Shown: positions 16,508-25,104 of the stretch, one piece after another
Layout: each line of letters begins with the position of its first letter
Position numbering within the stretch: the stretch's first letter is position 1
Assembly: GCF_014193655.1 (NCBI RefSeq)
Contig: NZ_JACHZQ010000011.1
Coordinates: forward strand, 42,658 to 106,657
Reading direction: 5' to 3'
Source of the DNA: Rhizobium sp. BK313
Lineage (GTDB): Bacteria > Pseudomonadota > Alphaproteobacteria > Rhizobiales > Rhizobiaceae
Length of the DNA stretch: 64,000 nt
Notes under the pieces: generated by a model
Databases searched by the model: none
What the model saw: only the letters and a program-made list of their open reading frames with translations
What the model was told of the DNA's origin: nothing
Position numbers and translations under genes: made by a program

Positions 16508-16939
16508 TTATTTCTTGACGGACGCGCTCATCCCCCAGGTGACGCCGAATGGATCGCGCAGCTGGCCCCAGCGGTCGCCCCAGAACATCACGTCAATTGG
16601 CATGACGACCTCGGCGCCGGCCTCCACGGCACGTTTCCACCAGGCATCGAGGTCGTCGACAAACAATTGCAGGGTAAAAGCCTGCGGCTTTTCCAGCGCA
16701 TGACCATGTTCGGGATAGGCGTCGCCGAGCATCAACGAACTGCCATTGATATAAAGATGGATATGCATCGTTCGGCCCTGCTCGTCAGGCGGAAACAGGA
16801 AGGCCTGTTCGGCGCCAAAGGCGCGCTTGTAGAACTCGGCGGCCTTCACGGCCCCGTCCACTGTCAAACCAGGCACCAGGCCGCCAAGCACCGGCACGTT
16901 GGGTTGCTGCGATTGTGTTTGTTCTGTTGCATCAGTCAT
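16508..16939 (-). CDS. VOC family protein, PhnB/glyoxalase-like
   Basis: 143 residues starting MTDATEQTQSQ at 16939, with GAGGAAAT upstream. The body matches PhnB-like VOC proteins: LTVDGAVKAAEFYKRAFGAE, SSLMLGDAYPEH, LFVDDLDAWWKRAVEAGAEV and WGDRWGQLRDPFGVTW. The family is metal-binding or simply ligand-binding; function is not assignable. Convergent with the solute-binding gene and divergent from the small secreted protein at 17098. Confidence 0.87.
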   Translation of the reverse strand: MTDATEQTQSQQPNVPVLGGLVPGLTVDGAVKAAEFYKRAFGAEQAFLFPPDEQGRTMHIHLYINGSSLMLGDAYPEHGHALEKPQAFTLQLFVDDLDAWWKRAVEAGAEVVMPIDVMFWGDRWGQLRDPFGVTWGMSASVKK

Positions 16940-17097
16940 GATGATTTCCTCGGAACGGATTTGTGGGTTGTGCCCATAGGACGGGCTGCTCCAAGGACGG
17001 CAGTCGATCCGATTTTCCGACAAGTGAGATGAGGATTTTTCGACGTGATCATTTTGTGCCAAATGCATCTTGCATTCCCATACTTGGCGAGAGGCAC

Positions 17098-17475
17098 ATG
17101 AACCGGTGGCGCATACTGTTTCTGTCCCTGCCCCTGCTTGCGGGGGCGGCTCCAGATTGCTCGGCATCCGGCGTCACCTATCATAGCATAGAGGACGACA
17201 GGACGAACGGCGAGAAACACGGCCTCTTCGAGATAAGGGAACAGGCGAGACACTTCATCGCCAGGGAAAACGTGTCTCGTGGCACCGATTGGGAGACGCT
17301 CGACCCGAATCTGAAGCTTCAGGTGCCCAGATGCGCCGTTGCGTTGACGGTCAAATGGGTTCCCAAAACCTATGGCTTGTCCGCACCGAATGTCGCAGTG
17401 ACCTGCAGCAGGACGATCGATGGCAGTTGGGAAAGGCGCTGGGAGGTCTTTGTTCCCGTCAGGTTAAAGCGATGA
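17098..17475 (+). CDS. Small secreted protein resembling the N-terminal domain of FlgA
   Basis: 125 residues from ATG 17098 (GAGAGG upstream). Signal peptide MNRWRILFLSLPLLAGAAP. The mature part, LDPNLKLQVPRCAVALTVKW then VAVTC and RWEVFVPVRL, follows the N-terminal pattern of the P-ring chaperone FlgA (LDxRLxLpxC...VxVxC...WxlyVPV) including its paired cysteines. It stops where full FlgA would continue into the SAF domain, and no flagellar gene is near. The FlgA resemblance was judged by eye. It may be a periplasmic carbohydrate-binding-like stand-alone domain or a relic. Confidence 0.55.
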   Translation: MNRWRILFLSLPLLAGAAPDCSASGVTYHSIEDDRTNGEKHGLFEIREQARHFIARENVSRGTDWETLDPNLKLQVPRCAVALTVKWVPKTYGLSAPNVAVTCSRTIDGSWERRWEVFVPVRLKR

Positions 17476-17640
17476 CACCCGCTTCACCTGGCGCTTTTCG
17501 CCAAAAATCAGCGCCTCCGCATCCTTTCGCGGCATGGGCTTGCCGAGCAGGAAACCCTGTACTTCGCTATAGCCTTCGGCCCGCAATTTTCCCAGTTGCT
17601 CTTCCGTTTGGATCGTCGTCGTCACCCGTGAAGCGATGAG
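17464..17640 (-). pseudogene. C-terminal relic of an EAL phosphodiesterase domain
   Basis: The reverse strand reads TIQTEEQLGKLRAEGYSEVQ, then GFLLGKPMPRKDAEALI, and ends at a TAA at 17464. This matches the last 45 residues of EAL domains (EGVETEEQL...GCxxxQGYLFxxPMP). The catalytic EAL, DDFGTG and other motifs that should precede it are absent upstream, where the frame loses similarity. It overlaps the end of the FlgA-like gene tail-to-tail by 12 bp. Reads as the stump of a deleted c-di-GMP gene. Confidence 0.7.
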
Positions 17641-17678
17641 GGCTGGACACGAGCACCATCTCGATCGTTCGATTTCGA

Positions 17679-18146
17679 TTAGTCGACCGCGCGCAGTCTC
17701 AGGGATGCGACACCAACGGCGACATTCACTCCGACATCGCCTTCTAAGGACACGGGTTGCAAGGAGACGCTGCTCTGGCTTCCGCCGACCAGCACTTTCG
17801 CGCCGCCACCAAGGCCAAGGCTGGCATCGGCCTCGACTCCGCGATAGGTGCCCTGAAGACCAGTCAATGGCTGACCGTTGATACTGTAGACGAGCCAGAC
17901 CATACGGCCCTTCTGGACTTCGCCGATATCGAGACCGAACTCATCAATCGAACCCTGGTATGACTTCTTCGGGCCGGGCGCGGAAGGCGTGAACATGCAG
18001 GAGACGGCCTGCTTCGAGCCGATGATCACGCCGATACCGGCCGATACGTCGCAATCTAGCTTTCCGACCTCGGTTTGTGCCGCACTGGCTGCGGCCGGCG
18101 CTAGAAGCGCCGCGCAAGCCAAGCAAGCTAGGAGGTTCTTCAACAT
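17679..18146 (-). CDS. DUF992 family secreted protein
   Basis: 155 residues from ATG 18146 with GAAGGGAAG upstream. Signal peptide LACLACAALLAPAAASAAQ; the mature protein has the DUF992 pattern (VGKLDCDVSAGIGVIIGSKQ; VSCMFTP; YQGSIDEFGLDIG; LQGTYRGVEADASLGLGGGA). The family is found mainly in Rhizobiales; its members are periplasmic and of unknown function. Single gene; 282 bp upstream without another clear gene. Confidence 0.88.
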   Translation of the reverse strand: MLKNLLACLACAALLAPAAASAAQTEVGKLDCDVSAGIGVIIGSKQAVSCMFTPSAPGPKKSYQGSIDEFGLDIGEVQKGRMVWLVYSINGQPLTGLQGTYRGVEADASLGLGGGAKVLVGGSQSSVSLQPVSLEGDVGVNVAVGVASLRLRAVD

Positions 18147-18428
18147 TGTCTCTTCCCTTCTCTCAATAAGCACGGGTCCTTCCGCGCGGGTTGACGCCAT
18201 CTCGTGAAACGGCGGATCCTATGGCTGACCAGTTTGCGATCAACGCAGCGAAGCAGAAATGAACAAGTCGCCGCCCGATAGATTGGGCTTCTTCGCGGAG
18301 CGTCGGTTTCGATGACGCGCGGCGGAGCGGATGGTGATCATTCAAACCTCCGACAACAACATGATCATAGGATTGGCAGGCGCTCCTGCGTTGACGACAC
18401 TGACGTCAAAGCAGGAGGTTTTCCGGTT

Positions 18429-19151
18429 CTACTGCCACTGTCCGTTGGGCAGGCGTCCGTGGTAGGGCGTGTTCCTGCAATGTCCCCACGGATCCAGCCA
18501 GTATCCGGGAGGGCATACAGGTTCGGCAACGGGCGGGTAGTAGACGGGGCCGTAGTACGGCGGAGCCGGATAGACGGGTCGCGCTGCGGCAGAGCCTAGG
18601 ACAGCGCCAGTCGCAAGGCCCATGCCGTACCAGCCGACATTGTTCCAGCCGCGCCAATGGTCGATGAACACAGCGGCAGGCCCGGTCGCGGTCGAAAGGT
18701 TGCCCTCCAGAACCGTCACATCGAAAGTCAGCGTCGTCCCATCAAGCTTCGGAGACTTGAGCGTGACCACGGCATCCCTAACTTCGGAACCGCCATTGAG
18801 AACCGACACCGTAGCATTGGGCGGATCGTCGTTGAAATTGTCCGGTCCCTCGCCCCATTGTTTGACGAGTTCATCGGTCAAGATGTGTCCGGCGGCCCGC
18901 ACCGGTCGGTCGGCGAAGACGATCGAGTTCGCTGAGACGCCGGTGAGCGTCAGCTTGTCGCCCTCAAGTTTGGCGCCATCCGCATTTACCACTAGAAGCG
19001 ATGCGGTCGGCCCCTGCCGCGTTACCTGTCCGATTGTCTTTTCAAGCGGAACATGGGGCTTGTTCGCGGTGTCCTGAGCCACGACGGCCCCAGCCACCAG
19101 AAATCCGACTGTTCCTACCAATGCAAGGAAAATCATATGTTTGCGTTTCAT
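18429..19151 (-). CDS. Secreted protein of unknown function with Gly/Pro/Tyr-rich C-terminus
   Basis: 240 residues. An N-terminal membrane/signal segment (MIFLALVGTVGFLVAGAVVA) is followed by a beta-rich region of about 130 residues (LTLTGVSANSIVFADRPVR; LVKQWGEGPDNFNDDPPNA) and then a GMGLATGAVLGSAAARP hydrophobic glycine stretch and a Pro/Tyr-rich tail ending in GYWLDPWGHCRNTPYHG. The tail motif is familiar from short rhizobial exported proteins. The FADRP segment resembles an 'invasion/lipid-type' beta protein only vaguely. No function can be given. Confidence 0.75.
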   Translation of the reverse strand: MKRKHMIFLALVGTVGFLVAGAVVAQDTANKPHVPLEKTIGQVTRQGPTASLLVVNADGAKLEGDKLTLTGVSANSIVFADRPVRAAGHILTDELVKQWGEGPDNFNDDPPNATVSVLNGGSEVRDAVVTLKSPKLDGTTLTFDVTVLEGNLSTATGPAAVFIDHWRGWNNVGWYGMGLATGAVLGSAAARPVYPAPPYYGPVYYPPVAEPVCPPGYWLDPWGHCRNTPYHGRLPNGQWQ

Positions 19152-19917
19152 TGCTACATTCCTTGATCAATTTGTTTTCTCGCGTTGACGCGACATCAAT
19201 GGGTATCAGCGAAATCGATCCTTGCCTGGACTTCACCCGTGCTCCATGTTGCCCTGGTCGGGTCGACGTCAGAGCGGCAACGACTGGTGCAACAGCGCGC
19301 AGATCATTATTCTGAGCATTGCAACCTCATCAAATTTTATACGTGCGAAGTCCCGGCGGCTCGGCCGTACGCGCGGAGCCAAATGCTGCTACGGATGCTT
19401 CGAGCACATCCGCCTATTAGATGTTTCTTTCATTAGACATGCCGTATGTATGCATGTCAATGATATATCAGAGCCACCAGATGCGATGCACTCCGTCGTA
19501 CACGGAATACTGTCGAATTTTCTCCAGCTTCCGTGCCTGCAACTCTCCGTCGCAGCCATCGCGTGTGAGATGCCGGTCGTTTTGATAGCTATCTGTGTAT
19601 GTACGAGAGGTGCCGCCAACCTAAGAAGCCTCGCGCTCGCAGAGACGTCTCCTTGAATAGGTTTACATTCACAGCAACTCACGATCCGTGAAAATACGAT
19701 CGGATATCTTGACAAGAATGGTCGCTTTGCGCCAATGCTGACACTCCATTCCTTTCTGGCAATCATCAACGCGCCCTCTACATCCTCTTCCGTGCCGAAC
19801 GGAGGGGACAGGCAGCGGCATGATGCGGCCAAGCGTTCCGGAAGGCCTTTCGGAACTATCTCTTACCGCCGACCCCATCCGCACGATTGTTTCAAAGCGA
19901 AACTTGGAGGAAAGACC
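19152..19917. other. 766-bp stretch without a convincing gene
   Basis: Lower GC than its surroundings, with several short open frames lacking ribosome sites or protein-like composition. A dyad GACATGC-9 nt-GCATGTC lies at 19436-19458 and could be a regulator site. The last 100 bp should hold the promoter of the aldo/keto reductase gene. No RNA gene was recognised. Confidence 0.5.
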
Positions 19918-20886
19918 ATGAAAATCGTAAGACTTGGCAAGACCGGACTTGAAGTCAGCCGCATTTGCTTCGGCTGCATGTCCTTCGGCAAGCAGACCGA
20001 AGAGCGCCCTTGGGTGCTAGGCCTCGACGAGGCGCGGCCGCTATACAAGCGCGCCTGGGACGCCGGCATCAATTTCTTCGATACGGCGAACGTCTATGCG
20101 CAGGGCACGAGTGAGGAAATCACCGGCGTACTGCTGAAGGAACTGGCGCCGCGCCAGGAAATCGTCCTTGCGACGAAGGTCTTCGGCCGTATGCGTCCCG
20201 GTCCGAATGGCCAGGGCCTGTCGCGCGCCGCCATCCTCGGCGAAATCGACAACAGCCTGCGCCGCCTCGGCACAGACTATGTCGATCTCTACCAGATCCA
20301 CCGCTTCGATCCCTTCACGCCGGTGGAAGAAACGATGGAAGCGCTGAACGATGTCGTTCGCGCCGGTAAGGCGCGCTATATCGGCGCCTCCTCCATGTGG
20401 GCCTGGCAATTCGCCAAGCTGCAGCATGCCGCCGAGCTCAACGGCTGGACCAAGTTTGTGTCGATGCAAAACCAGGTCAGCCTCGTCTACCGCGAGGAAG
20501 AGCGCGAGATGCTGCCGCTCTGCAGGGACCAGGGCATCGCCACCCTGCCGTGGAGCCCACTCGGCGGCGGTAAGCTGACCCGCCCCTGGGGTACGGAAAC
20601 CAAGCGTGCCACGACCGATCGCTACAATAAGACGATGTATGAAAAGGCGAGCGATCAGGAAATAGTGGCCGCCGTCGAAGCCGTCGCTAAGGCCCGCGGC
20701 ACGAGCATGGCGCAAATTGCCATGGCGTGGGTGCTGCAGAAGCCTGAAGTGACTTCGCCCATCGTCGGCGTCAGCAAGATGAGCCATCTGGAGGATGCGA
20801 TCGCCTCGGACGAGCTTGTCCTCAGCGCCGATGAAATCAAGGCGCTGGAGGCCCCTTACAAGCCTCAGCAGGTCGCCGGCTTCTGA
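19918..20886 (+). CDS. Aldo/keto reductase
   Basis: 322 residues from ATG 19918, with TTGGAGGAAAG upstream. TIM-barrel NADPH reductase with the catalytic tetrad visible: Asp and Tyr in FFDTANVYAQGTSE, Lys in IVLATKVFG and His in LYQIHRFD. The C-terminal cofactor region reads SPIVGVSKMSHLEDAI. Similar to the YghZ/YdhF-type broad-specificity reductases. Followed 29 bp later by a second reductase of a different subgroup, probably on one transcript; both could detoxify aldehydes or act in sugar acid metabolism. Confidence 0.93.
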   Translation: MKIVRLGKTGLEVSRICFGCMSFGKQTEERPWVLGLDEARPLYKRAWDAGINFFDTANVYAQGTSEEITGVLLKELAPRQEIVLATKVFGRMRPGPNGQGLSRAAILGEIDNSLRRLGTDYVDLYQIHRFDPFTPVEETMEALNDVVRAGKARYIGASSMWAWQFAKLQHAAELNGWTKFVSMQNQVSLVYREEEREMLPLCRDQGIATLPWSPLGGGKLTRPWGTETKRATTDRYNKTMYEKASDQEIVAAVEAVAKARGTSMAQIAMAWVLQKPEVTSPIVGVSKMSHLEDAIASDELVLSADEIKALEAPYKPQQVAGF

Positions 20887-20915
20887 TCGAGCAATACGAA
20901 GAGAGAAACAAAATA

Positions 20916-21740
20916 ATGAGTACCGAACCAGTGGTCGCCGGTATCCCGCAGATGGGCTACGGCACATGGAACCGCCCCTCCGAAGAGGCCTATCAGGGCG
21001 TCATCTGGGCGCTTGAGGCCGGTTGCCGACATATCGATACGGCCCAGGGCTACAACAACGAACAGGATGTCGCCCGCGCCATCAAGGCTTCAGGCATTCC
21101 GCGCTCTGAAATCTTCATCACCACCAAAGTGAAACCCGAGAATTTCGGACCTGGGCAGGTCGGCCCGTCGATCAAGGAAAGCCTGGAGAAGCTGCAAACC
21201 GATCAGGTCGACCTGTTGCTGCTTCATTGGCCGTCGCCGCAGAACAAATACCCGTTGGAAGACTATGTCGGCCAGTTTCTCGCTGCTTTCGATGCCGGCG
21301 TCGCCAAGCGCATCGGCGTATCCAACTTCACCAAGGCGCTAATCGACGAAAGCGTCAAGCTGTTTGGCAATCGCACCATCACGACCAACCAGGTCGAGTG
21401 CCACGTCTACATGCAGAACCGGCCGATCGTCGATCATTGCGAAAAGCTCGGCATCCCGATCACCGCCTATTCGCCGCTCGCTCGCGGCGCTGTCGTCGGC
21501 GATCCCGTGCTGGAGGAGATCGGCAAGGCGCATGGCGCGACCGGCGAGCAGATTGCGCTCGCCTTCCTGATGGCCAAGGGCGCAATCGTCATTCCGTCCT
21601 CGGGCAAAAAGGAACGCATCATCTCCAACTTCGAAGCCCGCAAGATCGCGCTGACACCAGCGGAGATCAAGCGCATCGAAGGTCTGGAGAAGGGCATGCG
21701 GCTGGTCAACGGCTCCTGGTGCCCGGTCTGGGACGTATAA
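20916..21740 (+). CDS. Aldo/keto reductase, 2,5-diketo-gluconate reductase type
   Basis: 274 residues. The shorter DkgA/AKR5-type barrel: Asp/Tyr in HIDTAQGYNNEQDVA, Lys in IFITTKVKPE, His in LLLHWPSP, and the NADPH-binding IPSSGKKERIISNF near the C-terminus. DkgA-type enzymes reduce 2,5-diketo-D-gluconate or methylglyoxal; the true substrate here is unknown. GAGAGAAACAAAATA precedes the ATG. Second gene of a two-gene unit, ending at a hairpin shared with the convergent Dabb gene. Confidence 0.92.
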   Translation: MSTEPVVAGIPQMGYGTWNRPSEEAYQGVIWALEAGCRHIDTAQGYNNEQDVARAIKASGIPRSEIFITTKVKPENFGPGQVGPSIKESLEKLQTDQVDLLLLHWPSPQNKYPLEDYVGQFLAAFDAGVAKRIGVSNFTKALIDESVKLFGNRTITTNQVECHVYMQNRPIVDHCEKLGIPITAYSPLARGAVVGDPVLEEIGKAHGATGEQIALAFLMAKGAIVIPSSGKKERIISNFEARKIALTPAEIKRIEGLEKGMRLVNGSWCPVWDV

Positions 21741-21755
21741 ATCCGAAATGCGACC

Positions 21756-21783
21756 GGCGGAGACGGCATCAACCGTCTTCGCC
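21756..21783. terminator. Stem-loop between convergent genes
   Basis: GGCGGAGACGG and CCGTCTTCGCC pair over 11 bp (one G-U) with a 6-nt loop. It starts 15 bp after the reductase stop and overlaps the last codons of the Dabb gene. No T-run on either side, so termination efficiency is uncertain. Confidence 0.4.
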
Positions 21784-22071
21784 TAGCGAGACATAGTCGA
21801 GTTCGATAAAGGCTTCGACTTCCGGTAGCCAACGCTCCTGCACGAAGGCGACGTGGACGGGATGGCTATTATATCCGTCATAGGCAGCCTGGTCGGCAAA
21901 GCGCATGGAAAAGCCGAAATCGAAATCGGCCTTGGTACCGACTTGATGCATCCGCTGGAAATCCTGGACACCGGGGATATCGGCCAGGGCCACTGCGTCT
22001 TTCAGGAAAGCGATTTCGGCGGGCGACGCTTTGGGATGCTTGAGGCGAAACGCGACCGTATGGGTTATCAT
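21769..22071 (-). CDS. Dabb (stress responsive A/B barrel) domain protein
   Basis: 100 residues, start at 22071 (MITHTVAFRLKHPKASPAE). A single dimeric alpha+beta barrel domain with typical IPGVQDFQRMHQVGTKADFD and FADQAAYDGYNSHPVHVAFV stretches. Members range from plant stress proteins to polyketide cyclases and small-molecule-binding proteins; no reaction can be assigned. A longer frame running to 22260 adds a leader without family similarity, so the ATG at 22071 was preferred. Confidence 0.85.
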   Translation of the reverse strand: MITHTVAFRLKHPKASPAEIAFLKDAVALADIPGVQDFQRMHQVGTKADFDFGFSMRFADQAAYDGYNSHPVHVAFVQERWLPEVEAFIELDYVSLGEDG

Positions 22072-22263
22072 CAATCTTCCAATCTCTAAAAGCTCTTCCA
22101 ATATCGCGAGAAGGCCCCGATATTGCCGATAGCGTGGATGACGCCATGCAGCTTCGCCAAGCCTTTCAATCGCCCGATCAGCGAATAACCCGGCTTCGTC
22201 GGCTTGTCGACACCGTCGTCGTTCGCCGGCGCGCTTCAGCATCCCGCCCATGCTTGACATCTC

Positions 22264-22623
22264 TTATTGACCAACAATACCCTCTTCGCAGTTGGAGGAT
22301 GCATGGCAATGGAAACCGCTCAGATCGAGGACGAGGGATCGGCGGTAGACCATGTGCGCGGCCACCAGCTTCGGCTCGGCCGTAAGGCCCGAGGTCGGAT
22401 TGATGGGGTATTCGCTGGTCTCATGATCGTGAATGTGGGGGTCGGCAAGCATTCCCCTGCGGCTGTCGAAAGCTCCTGTGACGAACATTGCGACATCATC
22501 GCCGCGTTGAAAAAGCGGGATCGCATCGTCCATGCTTTTCATAAGAACCGTCATCTTCATGCCGCGCCGCAGTTCATTCAGCCTTCCAAAGAGCCACGGC
22601 AGATTTGACACAATCCATTTCAT
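22264..22623 (-). CDS. Hypothetical protein, possible small gene
   Basis: An open frame of 119 codons with GC-rich third positions and a protein-like composition (KSMDDAIPLFQRGDDVAMF; RRGMLADPHIHDHETSEYP), divergent from the GH2 gene by 15 bp. No clear ribosome site precedes either the ATG at 22623 or the internal MKMTVLMK start. Not recognised as any family. The overlapping forward frame is Arg/His-rich and looks like a shadow. Could be a relic of a longer gene. Confidence 0.35.
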   Translation of the reverse strand: MKWIVSNLPWLFGRLNELRRGMKMTVLMKSMDDAIPLFQRGDDVAMFVTGAFDSRRGMLADPHIHDHETSEYPINPTSGLTAEPKLVAAHMVYRRSLVLDLSGFHCHASSNCEEGIVGQ

Positions 22624-22638
22624 GACGGACCAACAATC

Positions 22639-25104
22639 ATGCAGAAACTGGTATTAAACACCGGCTGGACCGTTTCCCGCCTTCACGCGCCTTCCACCGC
22701 CCCCTCGCTACCGGTGACGATCCCAGCGACCGTGCCGGGGAATGTGCATCTCGATCTGCTATCGGCCCGGCTGATCACCGACCCCTATCTCGATGTCAAT
22801 GAGATCTCCCATGACTGGATCGGCCGCTCGACCTGGCGTTACCGTCTGGTCTTCGACTGGGACGACCAGGAGGCGGAACGGATTGATCTCTCCTGCCTCG
22901 GACTCGATACGGCGGCACGGCTGGAGCTGAATGGCGTATTGCTCGGGGAAACGCGCAACATGCATCGCAGCTATCGTTTCGACATTCGCGAGCAGCTCAA
23001 GGAAGGCCGGAACGAGCTGATCGTCGACTTCGAATCCGCCTACGCCCATGGCGAGGCGGTTCGCAGTGCACTCGGTTCGGCCGCAGACATCCCGGCAAAC
23101 TATCCCGGCCCCGGCCACCTCATCCGCAAAATGGCCTGCAATTTCGGCTGGGACTGGGGTCCCACCGTCGTCACAGCAGGCATATGGAAACCGATCGCCA
23201 TCGAGAGCTGGTCGAAGGCCCGTCTCGGCGCCATTCGCCCTGATATCACCCTGCAGGGCGGTGACGGCGTCGCGCGCCTGCGCGTCGAAATGGAATGGGC
23301 TGCCGAGGGCACGGATAGCGCAGCTCTAGTGATGTCGATCGCCGGCAAGCGCTCCGAAGTGCGGATTGCGCAGGGCGAGACGCATGCCCTGGTGGAATGC
23401 CGCATCGACAATCCGCAAGTCTGGTGGCCGCGTGGGCTCGGCGACCAACCGCTCTACGATCTCGATCTTCATCTGCTGGGTTCTGATGGTGCAACTCTCG
23501 ACCGCTGGCAACGCCGCGTCGGCTTCCGTTCCGTGCGGCTCGACACGACGCCCGATGAGATCGGCTCCGCCTTTACTCTCGTCGTCAACGACGTGCCGGT
23601 CTTTGCCCGCGGCGCCAACTGGATTCCGGACGATTGCTTCCTGCCGCGCGTGACACGGGAACGCTATCGCGAGCGGATCGCCCAGGCGCGGGACGCCAAC
23701 ATGAACATCCTCCGCGTCTGGGGCGGCGGCATTTACGAGACCGATACTTTCTACGAGGAATGCGACGCCGCCGGCATCATGGTCTGGCAGGATTTCCTGT
23801 TCGCCTGCGCAGCCTATCCCGAGGAGGAGCCGGTCTACGGCGAGATCGAGGCGGAGGCGCGCGAGGCGATCACGCGACTGATGCCGCACCCCTCGCTGGT
23901 GCTGTGGAACGGCAACAACGAAAACATCTGGGGCTATTTCGACTGGGGTTGGCAGGATGTGCTCGCCAATCGTCCCTGGGGCGCCGGGTATTATCTCGAC
24001 CTCTTGCCCAAATTGGTCGCCGAGATCGATCCGACGCGACCGTATTGGCCGGGAAGTCCCTATTCCGGCTCGATGGATATTCCGCCGAACGCCGATGAGC
24101 ACGGCTGCAAGCACATTTGGGACGTCTGGAACGAGGTCGGATACGAGACCTACCGCAACTATATTCCGCGTTTCTGCTCCGAATTCGGCTGGCAGGCGCC
24201 ACCGACCTACGCCACGCTTGTCGAATCCGTGCGGGAGAAAAATCGCGCCCCTGCCTCCCCCGGCGTCCTACATCACCAGAAGGCAACCAGCGGCAACGAC
24301 AAACTGATCAAGGGATTGGAAGACTGGTTTCCAGCTCCGGAAAGCTTCGACGACTGGCTCTTCGTCACACAGCTCAACCAGGCACGCGCCATTAGCTTCG
24401 GCGTCGATCACATGCGCTCGCACCGCCCCACCTGCATGGGCGCGATCGTCTGGCAGCTGAACGATTGCTGGCCGGTGACCTCCTGGGCGGCGGTCGATGG
24501 CGCGGGCCGAAAGAAGCCGCTCTGGTATGCCCTGCGCAACAGCTATGCGCCGCATCTCCTGACCATCCAGCCGCGTGGCGACGGTCTCTCCGCCATCGCC
24601 GTCAACGATACCACCCTGTTCTGGCGCGTGCCCTTCACCGTCGAGCGCTTCGATTTCAACGGCACGCTTCTCGCCAGCCACTCTGTCTGGCGCATTCTCT
24701 GCGACCGCTTCGAAAATGCCGAGATCGCGATCCCGAAGGATGTGGCGACGCCGGGCGATCCCAAGCGCGAGTTCCTGCGCGCCCGCCTCGGCGATGCCGA
24801 GGCCTGGTGGTTCTTCGAAAAGGATATCAAGCTGCAATATCCGGAGCCGCGCTTTGACGTTCAGACGGCGCAAATCTCCGAAGGTGCCGCGGTGACGATC
24901 AGGGCGCAATCCTTCCTGCGTGATCTCTGCCTGTTTGCAGACCGGCTCGGCCCGGATGCCGAGGTCGACGACATGTTGGTCAATCTGATGCCAGGCGAAA
25001 GCAAGACGTTTCGTATCAAGGGGCCGTCGAAAGAGGCTTGGGATGATGCCGATCTTTCCTCCATCGTGCGCACGGCCAATCAGGTCGCAAGCGCATTCCA
25101 GTGA
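22639..25104 (+). CDS. Beta-mannosidase, glycoside hydrolase family 2
   Basis: 821 residues, the usual length. Order of domains: jelly-roll sugar-binding N-terminus (VPGNVHLDLLSARLITDPYL), Ig-like domains, then a TIM barrel from about residue 320. The catalytic acid/base Glu is in LWNGNNENIWG and the nucleophile Glu in FCSEFGWQAPPT. CNFGWDWGP and IVWQLNDCWPVTSW are beta-mannosidase signatures. There is no signal peptide, so it acts in the cytoplasm on imported short beta-mannosides. Its stop overlaps the GTG start of the S66 peptidase gene. Confidence 0.94.
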   Translation: MQKLVLNTGWTVSRLHAPSTAPSLPVTIPATVPGNVHLDLLSARLITDPYLDVNEISHDWIGRSTWRYRLVFDWDDQEAERIDLSCLGLDTAARLELNGVLLGETRNMHRSYRFDIREQLKEGRNELIVDFESAYAHGEAVRSALGSAADIPANYPGPGHLIRKMACNFGWDWGPTVVTAGIWKPIAIESWSKARLGAIRPDITLQGGDGVARLRVEMEWAAEGTDSAALVMSIAGKRSEVRIAQGETHALVECRIDNPQVWWPRGLGDQPLYDLDLHLLGSDGATLDRWQRRVGFRSVRLDTTPDEIGSAFTLVVNDVPVFARGANWIPDDCFLPRVTRERYRERIAQARDANMNILRVWGGGIYETDTFYEECDAAGIMVWQDFLFACAAYPEEEPVYGEIEAEAREAITRLMPHPSLVLWNGNNENIWGYFDWGWQDVLANRPWGAGYYLDLLPKLVAEIDPTRPYWPGSPYSGSMDIPPNADEHGCKHIWDVWNEVGYETYRNYIPRFCSEFGWQAPPTYATLVESVREKNRAPASPGVLHHQKATSGNDKLIKGLEDWFPAPESFDDWLFVTQLNQARAISFGVDHMRSHRPTCMGAIVWQLNDCWPVTSWAAVDGAGRKKPLWYALRNSYAPHLLTIQPRGDGLSAIAVNDTTLFWRVPFTVERFDFNGTLLASHSVWRILCDRFENAEIAIPKDVATPGDPKREFLRARLGDAEAWWFFEKDIKLQYPEPRFDVQTAQISEGAAVTIRAQSFLRDLCLFADRLGPDAEVDDMLVNLMPGESKTFRIKGPSKEAWDDADLSSIVRTANQVASAFQ

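Noticed and set aside
16508..17167. Long version of the VOC gene starting at 17167
   Set aside because: The leader lacks family similarity and would overlap the 5' end of the divergent secreted-protein gene; ATG 16939 has GAGGAAAT upstream.
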